From assembly GCF_024713945.1 (NCBI RefSeq), contig NC_134686.1:892001-956000 (forward strand): a stretch of DNA of 64,000 nucleotides, read 5' to 3'. Under the pieces are notes generated by a model. That model made no database searches, was not told the DNA's origin, and saw only the letters and a list, made by a program, of their open reading frames with translations. Below are positions 36,745 to 48,364 of the stretch, one piece after another (the stretch's first letter is position 1; each line of letters begins with the position of its first letter). The position numbers were made by a program, and so were the translations under genes. The DNA is from Dermatophagoides farinae. Its lineage: Eukaryota > Arthropoda > Arachnida > Sarcoptiformes > Pyroglyphidae.

Positions 36745-38856
36745 GATTTCCAATCAGTATATAGATGATGAAAATAAGATCTGATCTGGTTCACTGCAAA
36801 CCGTTGGATTATTTTAAGAATCCGTCATTCTTATCATTGTTGGATTGATATTGGATGATGATGATGATGATAATTATCCGGCCACCTGATTCATAACAAA
36901 CATACAATATAACACAGAGAAAAATGTGAGTGGTACACTGCAATTTTTTTTGGCGTTAAATCACCATTTTTTTCAAAGTGATATCAAAGTTTATCAATTT
37001 TTCGTTGATTTAATTTCATCTCTCCATAAATGATGTATTCCTTTCAGAATTTTTTATTTATATATCGAATGAATTTTTGTGATTTATTTTTTTTTTTGTT
37101 TTCACTCGAAATATTACAATCAAAATTATAATCGCTTTACACATTTAGTGGGTATAATTTTAAATTTTCTCAAAAATTTCATTCCATCAGATAATATCAT
37201 TTTTTTTTATCCACTAACCAGTTATATAACGGGTACACTTCATTTGGAATTTGCTCTCAAATGAAATGAAAAAATGTGTGCGTGTATGTTTACTTCGGTG
37301 CTTTTTTTTACATATATGTGAACCCAACATCGAATACATCGAATATATACGGCGTCATTATTTGATCCATTTTTTTTAATGTTTGAATGAAATACAAAAA
37401 CAACGACAAAAATTTCATTTTCATATTCAAAATAAAAAAAACAATTTGCCCACACCACCACCATCATCACATGCACATACGATTCAGGTGAACGAATTTT
37501 GGCTCATTTATACGAAAAAAAACAAAAACAAATCACACGTTTGTGTACAAAAGGTATGTACTGGTCGTGCATTTTTTTTTGTTTTGTTTTGTTTTGTTTC
37601 TAATCCTAAAACGAGAAAATTTTTTTTTTTATCATTAAACTCTAAAAACAAAACAAAACAAAACTCGAAAAATTTAGTTAAGACGTTTTGTTTGTTTGTG
37701 TGTGTGTGTGTGTATAGTAACAACGAAACAAAACAACAACAATAAAAATCAATCAATTACTATCGAACACAAACAAACACACACCACCTCCACCATTTTC
37801 AAAACAAACTTGAGTTTTTTCTTTTAACCATCTCGTTTCTGGATCAACAACATTTTTAATTGGTGGCAAAAAAAAAAAAAAAAAATTGAATGCAAATCGA
37901 AAGAAAGAACACGAGAGAGAGAGAGAGACAGAGAAGATAGCCATGACCGCTAAAACAACAATTAAACACAACAACTCATTATCACAGCAAAAAGATCTAT
38001 ATAAAATTGTTTGTTTGTTGACTTTTTTCTTTTCTCTTTCATTGTATGTATGTGTGTGTGTGTGTGTTACATTTTATTCATTCTTTGATCTAAATAAATT
38101 GCATCATCATCGCCAAAAAAAATTTTTATACAAAGAATTACAAAAAAGCAAACAAAACAGTCTGTTATTTTTTATTTTATATTTGAATTTGGTTGTTGAC
38201 ACATGACCTTGTACTCGTTTCATTTCATATATATTTATTTATTTCGTTTTTTATATTTCTTTTTTTTCCAATTTACAACGTGTAAATAGAGATTACATAT
38301 ACACAGGTATGAAAGAAATTTTTTTTTTCTTAACAAAAAACATTCGAAATTTTACATCGTTGAACACATTTTTTATATTCAATAATAATAATCTCTTTCT
38401 TGGCTTTTTCTTTTTTTTTTTTTTGACCATAATTACGATATATATCCTTTTTAATAATAATAATAACTTGATATATAACTCTACTTTTGCATTTGTTTTT
38501 TTACATTTATCTATTTCTCTCTTTCTTTGATAGTGAGCATTTTCAAATTTTTTTTTCGTTCCAAATCGTAAAATTGCATGGAATTGAAATTTTTTTTTTG
38601 TTCTTTCTGTTGTTGCTCCATTTTTATTGGAAACAACCACCACCACCACCACCACCACTAGTGTACATATCCATAATTATAGTATAATTGAAAGTGATCT
38701 ATTTTTTCCTTTTTACTTTCTCTTTTTTTGCTTTCTTCTTCGTATTTTTTTTCTATCGATTACGTATTCATCATTTTTTTTATATATTTGTTTTTGTTGT
38801 TGTTGTTGTTGTAAAAATTTAGGAATAGAAAACAAAAACCTCCCATAGAAAATATC
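36745..38856. promoter_or_regulatory. Divergent upstream region, KIAA2013 homologue / membralin
   Basis: 2.1 kb of simple-sequence DNA between divergent starts: T and A homopolymers, (TG)n near 37697-37713 and 38049-38066, (GA)n near 37913-37926, (TTTTG)n near 37573-37597 and (CCA)n near 38638-38657. A TTTAG at 38818-38822 lies 35 bases before the membralin ATG and could end a 5' UTR intron. No coding exon supported. Confidence 0.45.
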
Positions 38857-39105
38857 ATGTCGTTGCCATTGTCGAATAATAATAATGATGAAGACAGTAA
38901 TGTTTCATCGTCTCCACCTTCTTCTTCTACTTCTTCTTCTTCGAATGGACATCAATCATCAACAAATTTTAATGATGATGAACATGGAATCAATACCACT
39001 GTGAATAATAATAATAATAATAATAGTGATAATAGTAATATTGATAGTCAACAACATAACATTACTGATGATGATAATAATGGTCACCATAATCAACATC
39101 AGCAG

Positions 39106-39137
<32 letters not shown>

Positions 39138-42100
39138 ACAGCAGCCACCACAGTCACATACAACAACCACACAATCATTGGCTAACTGTTTGATTCGAAT
39201 AGCTCGTATATTTAGTGGTAATAACCGTAATGATGATGATAATGATGATGATGATGGTCAAACTGAAACCAATAATGATCAATCTTCAACAACGAATGAA
39301 GCCAACACTTCAACACAAGTTTATGTCACAACGACAAATAATTCTTTATCATCAATGAATTCCACATCATCATCATCATCACATTCACAATCCTCATCTA
39401 CGAATGCTATAACACGTATATTTGAACATTATAATATTATTCAACATCATCATCATCGTAATAATAATCATCGACAACCGAATCAATCGAATTCACAACA
39501 TTCAACGATTATTATAAATGGTGATAACGGTAATACACAAAATTTTCAAAACGGTAATGGTAATGCTATTACTATTCCTACATCCGCAACAACACGAATT
39601 ATACAAATAAATCCTACACATCATCATCATCATCATTCAACACCATCGTCATCATCATCACGAAATATAGTCACAATTGAACCTGTATATGCAGCAACTA
39701 TTCGTCGAGTTTCCATTCAATCAACACCATCATCAACATCTTCAAATGAAGAAATCAACAACAGAAACCAAGAACAACAACAACAGCAACAAGAACAACG
39801 ATTAGAATCATCAACACAACCAAATACATCGTCATCGATTACATCGACAACTAATACAGCTACAGATACATTGAATCATGGACAACAAACAACAAATAAT
39901 GGCCATCAATCATCAATTATAACTGGTTTAATAAGTGATGATAATAATGACAATTTGATGGATTCATCATCATCATCATCATCAACTAATGAGCAGCAAT
40001 CAATTTCAAATGAAAATGTTAATCAACAACAACAACAACAGCAATCAGGCGAATCGACAACGTCTCGAAATCGGTCACCATTTTCAGTTACAATGAATCT
40101 AACATTTAATATACATCAACATAGTGGTAGTAATCATCATCATCATCAACAACAACAACAACAGCAACAGCAACCAAGGAATTTTAACAATTTATTTGAA
40201 GTTCCAATTAATGGTGGTGTTGGTGCTGAATGGATTTTAGATGCCAATCTTCTTCGTACACGACAACGAGTCTATAGTGTAGGTATCGTTTTATTCTCGA
40301 TCATGATCAAGGTTGGATCGATTTGAAATTTTGTGGGAAAAAAAATTCTAATCATTTCTTTTTTCTTTCTTTGTTTTTTCTTTGTTCATATATTTATAAG
40401 ATGTTGCTCATAAGAATCGCTCTTTTATATTCGGTTTCTATACCGAAATTTATTCGAAATATTTTCGAATATTCCATATTATTGATGGCCTTTATTTCTT
40501 TTGCATTATTGATACATATGCATGTGATGTTTATACGTTCACCATTAACATGTTTGGATCATGTTAAACAAACATGGCCAAAACATGGCATATTACGTGT
40601 CCAAATTGGTGATCAAGAGTCATTTTTAACCACCACCACCACCACCACTACTGCCAATTCTGAATTGAATCCAAAATTTTGGAATCATCATTATAATACA
40701 ACAACAATGAAAACACCAACAATAATGTTTCCATTGACATATGAACAATATCAAAAATTTACTTATGATATTTTTCAATCAGATTCTGGATCATCTTATT
40801 TGAAATTGAAGCCAAGTGTATCGGAAAATTTCAATAATCAATATAGTCCTTTGAATCCAGTGATTATCAATATGGAAAATGATATTGATGAAAATGATCC
40901 AGAATTAACTTTTTTAAATTATAAAAAGAACGGAGGTTTGTATATTGATTTTTATATATTAATATCTGATGTTTTAAAATATAAATTTTTTTTTCTAATA
41001 GCTTGGTCAGAACCATATATTGTAGAATATTCTCTTGAATATGGCCTTTTACGATTATCTGAACAAATGCGTGATCGATATCATGTGCCAGTTATGAAAG
41101 TTGTACTTAATCCTGAAACAGATAAATGTTTTGGTGATCGAACAGCTCGTTTTATGTTGAATAATTTTCTTGGCTACGATGATGTATTGATTGGTTCAAT
41201 CAAACAGTTGGCTGAACGTGAAAATAATCGTGGTTTCGTTCGAAACGTTGTCACTGGTGAACATTTTCGTTTTGTAAATGTTTGGATGACTCGTACATCA
41301 TATCTTGCAGCTGCTTTTATAATGATTGTTTTTACATTATTTGTATCGATGTTGATTCGATATAGCCATCAACAGGTGATGATATAGATCTTTATTTTGT
41401 TTTAGATATAGAAAAATTTTAACTTTTATTTATATATTTTTTTTAGGTATTTGTATTTGTTTCAGAATTTTTACGATCATTAGAATTACAACAGCCTGCA
41501 ACAAGAATATCATTTTTGGCCGCTTCTTTGGTCACCGTAATACTTGCATTGATTGGAATGGAAACAATAATGTATGAATTTTTCTCTGATTCATCGATCA
41601 CATTCCATGTGATAATAATGGTATGGGCAGCCGATCAATTTGATTCATTGGCCATACAATCACAGATTACAAGACGACATTTTCTTCGATTTTTCTACCT
41701 CTATCAATTTGTATTCTATGCCTATCATTATCGATTCAATGGACAATATTCTGGATTGGCATTGTTGACTACAATGTTGTTTACATATCATTCAATGATT
41801 TATTTTTTCCATCATTTTGAATTGCCATTATTACGAGCTACATATTTACAACAACAACAACAGCAACAACAACAACAACAACGACATTACCAAGTGCCAG
41901 TACAGCAGCAACAAATTTTTGTTTCATCATCATCATCATCAATGACTGATCATAATAATGGTGAACAACAACAACAGCAGCCAAATTCACAATCTTCAGC
42001 CACAAATGATCAAGAAACAATGACAATAGATTTATCGGGTGATGAACAACAACAATCTAATCATTCCGAACATGGATCTAATGGCCAAATTGAAACAATA

Positions 42101-42271
42101 AATGATGATGATGATAATATATCGATAAACCAAACTAATGGTAATCAACAACAAGAAAGAGAAAAATCTACATTAACTTTAAATCAAGCTGCCATAACTA
42201 CCGATACAACAATCATTTCGAATCAAATTGATGAAGATTCATCATCTACTACTGGCACCATTGATGAATGA
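38857..42271 (+). CDS. TMEM259: Membralin / TMEM259 (4 exons)
   Basis: Exons 38857..40278, 40401..40935, 41002..41375 and 41447..42271 join in phase for about 1,051 residues (human 620). The excess is in Gln/Asn/His/Ser-rich tails at both ends. The first donor is GTAGGT at 40279. The resulting RTRQRVYSMLLIRIALLYSV aligns without gaps to human RDRLFHALFFKMAVTYS. Diagnostic segments are RSPLTCLDHVKQTWPKHGIL, YIVEYSLEYGLLRLSEQ, DKCFGDRTARFMLNNFLGYD, RTSYLAAAFIMIVFTLFVSM, SLVTVILALIGMETIMYEFF, FYAYHYRFNGQYSGLALL and MIYFFHHFELPLL. It is an ER multi-pass protein that works in ER-associated degradation. The second intron (66 bases) has no stop and is a multiple of three, so retention would insert 22 residues. 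Confidence 0.96.
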
Positions 42272-43257
42272 AAAAAAAACAAAACAAAATAGAGATTTAG
42301 AATGGTTTATTATCGAATATTCTATCTCTATTCTAGTCTGTCTCTCCTTCTCTCTCATTTAAACATGATGTTTCGTCAAATGTTTTTGTTTTTATAAATC
42401 AAATCAAATCAACAACCACCACCACTACTGCAAAAAAAAAGAAAGAAAAAGAAAATCTAAATAAATTTATTTTGTGATATATCTATATATGAAGATTATG
42501 ATGATGTTTGTCATTTTCAATGGATTTTTTTTTCTTGTGTGCAAACAGTTTTTCAATTAGAATTGATTGTTATTTTCAAAAATTTTTTTTTATTATTGTT
42601 CACATTTGTAAATCATTTATTTTCATCATTATATCATCAAATCATCTTAAAAATAGGGGCAATACACCGTTTTGTTGTTGTTGTTGTTGGAGATACATTC
42701 GAATTTTTGAATCACATTCACATATATCATACACACACACACACACATATACCACAAATTAATTGTAGAGATCTCGCGCACACGGCTCAATCAGATTTAT
42801 AAAGATGATGTTTAATTTTTTCTTCATTCATTATCAATTTTTGTTTGTGTGTGTGTGTGTGTTTGTGTCTGTTTTGTTGTTTATTTGATGATTGTCGTTG
42901 AAAATTATCATTATCACATTATATAGCAAAATGTCTATTAATAAATTTCTTTCTTTGTTTTTTTTTACTGAATTGAAAAATTGATAATTTGATGATGATG
43001 GTGAGGATGATGAGTATAGTAAAAAAAACACAACTATTAAAGTAGTAGTAGTGGTTGGGTTGTGTTTTCTAAAAAAAAATGGTCACAGATTTTTTCATTC
43101 GAAATGAAGAATATTTATTTTTGGAATCAAATTAAATCTGATGATGATTATTTTTTTTTTTTTTTTATAGAATATTCAACTTTTTGTAGGAATAGCGCGT
43201 TCCAATTTGTATTTTGAATTTGCGTTTAAAAGAAAGAAAGAAAAAAAAAATGGTAAA

Positions 43258-43290
43258 CGTGCCTAATGGCACGAGTTGACGCATGCGCTC
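43258..43290. promoter_or_regulatory. Perfect hairpin plus NRF1-like palindrome
   Basis: CGTGCC-TAAT-GGCACG (43258-43273) is a 6-bp perfect stem with a 4-base loop. Seven bases later, CGCATGCG (43280-43287) is a palindrome within ACGCATGCGC, close to the NRF1/Ewg binding consensus. It could be a distal promoter element, possibly of ETFRF1, but the 1.3 kb distance makes this speculative. Confidence 0.35.
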
Positions 43291-43401
43291 ATTTTTTTTA
43301 AAATTTTGGACGATGTTATGTTGATCACGCACACCATTTCTTTACACAAGATATATAGAGAGAAGATAGAAATAAACATACAAATTCAATTCAATCCTCG
43401 A

Positions 43402-43455
43402 ATCCATCCATCCATCCATCCATCCATCCATCCATCCATCCATCCATCCATCCAT
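43402..43455. repeat. (ATCC)n microsatellite
   Basis: About 13.5 uninterrupted copies of the 4-base unit ATCC; the longest pure tetranucleotide array in the window. Confidence 0.97.
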
Positions 43456-44571
43456 ATGAGTTAATTGACAGAAATAAAAAGAGAAAAGCCATATGATTAT
43501 GGCCAACGACTGTTTAATTTTTTTTCTTTTATTTCCATAAAAACTTGAACCAAACACACCATTAACCACTACATACACAATCATCACAACATTGTTGACG
43601 ACAAGATAAACCAAAAAAAAAAAAAAAAATTCAATGTTATTGATGATTGTTTGTTGATGAATAATGTATCTTTTGGATGGAGATACATGATTTGATGTGA
43701 TTTGTGATCATTAAACAAGAAACGGTAACGGGTGAAACAAAAAAAAAAAAAAAAAAATCAACCACCATCACCAGTAGCTCATAAACTTGTTGTTGTTGTT
43801 GTTGTCAAAATGTTTTGATTGTTTCTCAATTTTTTTTGTGTTGTTGTTTTGATGTTGCTTTAATCATTTGAAATTTTCAAGGTACATGAAATGAAACCTT
43901 TCAATTTTGATTTTTATCCACTATAACGGTAAGAATTCATATTCGACATTGAACATTAATAATAATAAGGGTAGCTTTTTATTATTTTTTTTTTTAGTTC
44001 AATGTATAAAAATCCTTGATAAATTCAATGTGTTTCAACGCGAGAGGCGACTATTAAATTTTTTTTTTTTGCTTCCTCTTGAATCTTACCATCAATTTAC
44101 TACCGCGCTCACCTAATCAAATTGTGTTTATTATTTTGTACTCAATTTTATCAACATTTTTTTTTCTGGTGTTAATCATCATCGTAACGTTATCACAAAT
44201 ATACCACCACCACCACCACCACTTCTCATCATCATCATCATCATATAATTAGATGAATGATAACCACATGACTTTGAATGAATACATCACTGTTTTGTTG
44301 TTCTTCCATACAAACAAACAAAACGACCACAACAACAACAAAATCAATTTGACGAATCTTTCCTCATTGAAAAAAATCCGTCAACAATATTTTATTAGGT
44401 TTGTTTATTTCTCTCTCTTTATACGTGTTTTTTGCGTGTGTACGTGCGTTTTATGACCTTTAATTGATGAACAATAAAATTTTTGTTTTGGATACATCAT
44501 CCAATTTTCGTGTTGTTTTCTAATTTTTTTTGTTTCTTGTTTCATAATTTAATCAAACAGTAAAAATTTCA

Positions 44572-45134
44572 ATGTATCCACCATCGATTTCTTGTACATT
44601 AAAATTAACCACAATGGTCAATGGCGGTAGTCTTGGTGGACCAAATGTTCAACGACAATTACGTTTACAAGTGTTGAATCTATATAAAACGGTGAGTGTA
44701 ATTTTTTTTATTTCTTTCCGGTAAATTAATCTAAATCCTGGATAATCTCTTCTCTCTCTCTCTCTCTCTTTAATTTACAGCTTCTTTATTATGGCCGAGA
44801 TTATCCATTAGGTTATAAATATTTTCGTGATCGTTGTCATAAATCATTTGTTAAGAATCGTGATGAAACCGATCCACAACAGATACAGAAACATATTTCA
44901 CGTGGTGAATTCATTATTAAAGAATTAGAAGCATTATATCGTTTAAGAAAATATCGTTATTTAAAACAACGTTATTATCCAGAAAAATTGGATGACGATG
45001 ATAATGATTTGGCCAATAAAATTGATCCGAAATTAATATTGAAAAAATTTGAAGCCAAAACAACAACAACAACAACAAATCAACAACAAACATCAGTAGT
45101 AATGGATTCTATGAAAGAAGAGATTAAACAATAA
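44572..45134 (+). CDS. ETFRF1: ETF regulatory factor 1 / LYR-motif protein 5 (2 exons)
   Basis: Exons 44572..44691 and 44781..45134 join in phase 0 for 157 residues (human 90). The LYR-type signature is [20 protein letters not shown], followed by [20 protein letters not shown] and [12 protein letters not shown]. These match human ETFRF1 almost residue for residue in pattern. The mitochondrial protein binds electron transfer flavoprotein and displaces its FAD, damping fatty-acid oxidation. The N-terminus is about 30 residues longer than human; an in-frame Met near 44614 gives a start closer to the family. The Thr/Gln-rich C-terminal extension is lineage specific. The intron ends in a (CT)n tract. 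Confidence 0.93.
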
Positions 45135-45863
45135 AATGAAAAATGAAAAAAATTCAAATGACTGAATGAATTAATGAATGAACGAATGGATGGATGGATG
45201 GATGGATGGATGGTTTACACGGAATATATTCATCATCATCATCATCATCATTCGATACTCAAAAACATGTGATACACAGATTCATTTGACTTTTGCTGCT
45301 GCTGCTGCTACTGTTTTTTTTCCTTTGTAATGTTTGTTATTACAAATGTGTCTACTAATCAGTCAAACACACACACACATAAACAACACATTCATATCTC
45401 AGCAATTATTTTCCATTTTTTTTTTATTTCCATCATTCAATAAACACAATCGGATAATTCATCTGATGATATATCATGTAAATTCATTGCTCAGTTATTT
45501 TACAGTTTGTAGGTTGTTTTTTTTTACTTTTTCAATTTGAATTTGTCCAAACAAAACCAAATTGAATGGTTTTTTTTTTGATGTGTAGAGACCTTGTGGC
45601 CTTTCATTTTTTTTCATGTGAGTAAAAAATCATCCACATTTGTGATTTTAAGGGTGGGGGAAAAAAATAAATTTCAGATTTTTTTTTTAAATGTTTCTTA
45701 ATCACAGATTATGGTAAACAAAAAAATTTATTTACACACCCACACTCACACACACACACACACGAATTTTATTATTCCTGATTGATTGATTTTCGTTAAT
45801 CAAATTTGAAGAATAAAAATGAATTAATTAATTAATATAATCAGAATTGATTGATTGATTGAA
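45135..45863. other. Convergent intergenic region, ETFRF1 / DRAM
   Basis: About 730 bases between two 3' ends. It contains (GGAT)n at 45186-45213, (ATC)n near 45230-45251, (GCT)n near 45295-45309 and (CA)n near 45737-45762. No gene seen. Confidence 0.5.
45186..45213. repeat. (ATGG)n microsatellite
   Basis: Seven copies of ATGG; the reverse complement of this unit is close to the ATCC array 1.7 kb upstream, but the two are separate simple repeats. Confidence 0.9.
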
Positions 45864-46942
45864 TTAATAAATAATTGGTGTCGATGTTTGTTGTTCACGA
45901 TCAGACGAAAATTGTATTGGATTAATGCTAGCATCAACTGGATATCTTGAACCATGTGATAGATATGGATCAACAAAATCATCAGTACGAAGCATCACTC
46001 TTGGTGTTGACACAGTAAATGTCTATAAATTGGAATTTTTTTTTAAATCATTTGATTAGATTTGTAATAATGAATGAATGAATGCAAATAAAAAAGTTAC
46101 CTGAAATTCACGGGTATAAGTTAGAATAAAAAAATCTAAAGCCATAGCAGCAACCCATTCACTAATAGCACTAATTACATGGGTACGATAACCACCATCT
46201 TTTGGTTGCCAATTAGTTGGATCACGGCCATGAAAATGATGAATGGATATTTGGCCCATAACACAGGTGATTAAAAATGATATAGTTATAATCACAGACA
46301 ATATTGTACGAAACCATGCCATTTGTTTAGTATTCACTAATGGTACCATACGAAATGAAAGCCATGATTGTAGCCAACAATAAACGGAACCAAAACCAAA
46401 CGACATTAATGCACCAAGTAAATGGATTTTAAATAATTCAATTTCACGAAAATTTGCCACAACAGATAAACCAATAGCGGATAATATGCCAAAATATAAT
46501 GCAAAACGATTCAGTCTGAATATTTTATTCGATGTTACTGTTAGATCATCACGATAATATTGTTCAACATGTTTAAATCTCATATATATTGTGATGGCAA
46601 CTATATTTTATAATTTGAAAATGAAAAATCAATATATTCAATCATCAATTCAATTGACAACAATAATACCTAATGCTGAGACCATATTCAAAGATTGAGC
46701 AAAAATATTTGATTCAGGAACATGTGTTCCAGTATCACTAATATATGGAAATTGAACTTCAACATGATTTAAAGAGATTGCGATAACATATCTATTTTGA
46801 TCATATATATAGGAGAAAAGATTCATTTGAAAAAAAATATTCATCAAATAACCATCGATAAAAAAACATACGATATTATAAAAGTGGATGGAAGACATAC
46901 AAATACAGCCAATGGTAAATAATGAAGATTATCCCAAGACAT
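45864..46942 (-). CDS. DRAM2: DRAM-family autophagy modulator (4 exons)
   Basis: Exons 46942..46872, 46791..46670, 46600..46101 and 46022..45864 join in phase for about 283 residues (human DRAM2 266). It is a multi-span membrane protein. Family signatures are FPYISDTGTHVPESNIFAQS (human DRAM2 PHISDTGTHAPESC), YFGILSAIGLSVVANFREIE, GALMSFGFGSVYCWLQSWLS, MAWFRTILSVIITISFLITC and ISEWVAAMALDFFILTYTREF. DRAM proteins sit in lysosomal membranes and promote autophagy. The C-terminal exon is hydrophilic. DRAM1 versus DRAM2 is uncertain; arthropods usually have a single DRAM-like gene. The gene lies 540 bases from thymidylate kinase on the same strand. Confidence 0.9.
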
Positions 46943-47485
46943 GATGATTGTACACAGAGAGATATTGGATGGAATAATAAATGATTTGTAAAGATTCAAA
47001 ATTATATGAATGAGATCAATAATTCATTGTATTGCTAAATGAATAAAAAAAAATTATTCGATAATATTTAGATTCTTTTTCGTATCGTGGAATTAGTTTC
47101 CTGTTTAGAAAAAAACTCATTGGCATCAATATCATCAAAGTATTATGTTTGATTGACACACACACACACACAATGTGAATCAACGCCTATTTGGATGGAA
47201 AAAAAAGTGCAATATTTATCAAATTGTTGAAAATATATGAAAATAATCACCAAAATCAAATATCAAACAACAACAAAGCGAACAATGAAACGAAAGAATG
47301 TGTTGACTGTTTTAGATTGCGTATACGCAAAAATCAAAAAAAAACAAGCGATGGTCGTCTACTATCGATATAAACAATCGTTTTTTTTTGGAAAAAAAGT
47401 GTAAATTTTATTTTAATTTTTCAAATTTTTAAAATCAAAAATAAACCATTTTATTTGGATGGATAATTTGTAGTTGCGATGATTA
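46943..47485. other. Intergenic region, DRAM / thymidylate kinase
   Basis: About 540 bases with (CA)n at 47156-47172 and A/T runs. TTTATT near 47449 (AATAAA on the minus strand) is a plausible poly-A signal for thymidylate kinase. No gene supported. Confidence 0.5.
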
Positions 47486-48189
47486 TTACCAGAGATATGA
47501 TATATTTTTCGAAATATTTTCCAAACGATTGTGGACAACTTTTAAAATTTCATCATGTACATCGTCAATAGTTTTATTGGTCGTATCAATGATCTGAATA
47601 GTGTGTAGATGGAATAGATTAAAATTGTTAATATTTAATAAAAATATAAATGATGATGATGATAACTTACATTCCAATAATTTTTATCAACAAGTTTTTC
47701 ATATGCTTCATAAACAGATTTTTGAAATTCTTTTCTATCATAAATTTCTTGACCAAAATCTTCACGTTTACTTATAGCATTGATATCGGTGGTCAAAAAT
47801 AAAACACAATCAGGTTTAATCAGTCCTTTTTCCGGTGAACAACACCAATCAAAATCTAAACCTTTAGCCGATGTATATGCTACACCTGAATATGAATAAC
47901 GATCAATGACAAATGTGGTACCGGCTTTGACCATTTCTAACATTTGATCAAATTTTTCCCATCGATTTGCCGCGAAAAGTAGATGAATAACATGATCATT
48001 CAGTTTAGTTTGTCCACACAAATATTGATTGATTAGATTTCCAGTCATTGTAGAACGATCAGGAAAACGAATCAATTCAGTATCTTTTCCTTGATTTCGT
48101 AATGATTGAACCAATTTTTGTGCTTGTGTTGTTTTACCAACACGATCCAAACCTTCCAGTACAATAATCATTCCTCTTTTCGATGACAT
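47486..48189 (-). CDS. DTYMK: Thymidylate kinase (2 exons)
   Basis: Exons 48189..47671 and 47593..47486 join in phase 0 for 208 residues (human 212). P-loop EGLDRVGKTT (residues 12-21); dTMP-binding segment RFPDRST; the DR(Y) motif in FVIDRYSYSGVAYTSAKGL; lid and base region DCVLFLTTDI and EDFGQEIYDRKEFQ. It phosphorylates dTMP to dTDP for DNA synthesis. I start at MSSKRGM because the P-loop lies at the family's usual distance from it. An upstream in-frame extension is just AT-rich leader. A last exon of 35 codons completes the family's C-terminal helix. It is 175 bases from the thyroglobulin-domain gene on the same strand. Confidence 0.97.
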
Positions 48190-48364
48190 TTGTTTCGATG
48201 TTTTGTCAATTTTGATAAATTTTCGGAAAAAAAACTGGTGGATAATCAAAAAAAAAAAAAAATCAATGCGAAAAAATCGTAGCCGAGAAAAAAAAAATAA
48301 ATCACACATGTCAACAAACGATGATAGTGCCATCTTTTGAATTTTAATAAAATTAAATTTTTTA

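Larger units (their letters stand above)
42272..44571. other. 2.3 kb intergenic region with tetranucleotide array and palindromes
   Basis: No coding exon supported between membralin and ETFRF1. It contains (GTT)n near 42673, (CA)n at 42732-42746, (TG)n at 42846-42862, a GGAA/TTCC inverted repeat at 43189-43203, a perfect hairpin at 43258-43273, a palindrome at 43280-43287 and a long (ATCC)n array at 43402-43455. The hairpin cluster is non-repetitive and CpG-containing, unlike its surroundings. Confidence 0.5.

Noticed and set aside
40312-40320. Alternative membralin donor GTTGGA after IMIK
   Set aside because: It leaves extra residues compared with human membralin. The donor GTAGGT at 40279 gives an ungapped alignment.
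43402-43455. Array considered as a CRISPR or satellite
   Set aside because: A 4-base pure repeat without spacers; an ordinary microsatellite.
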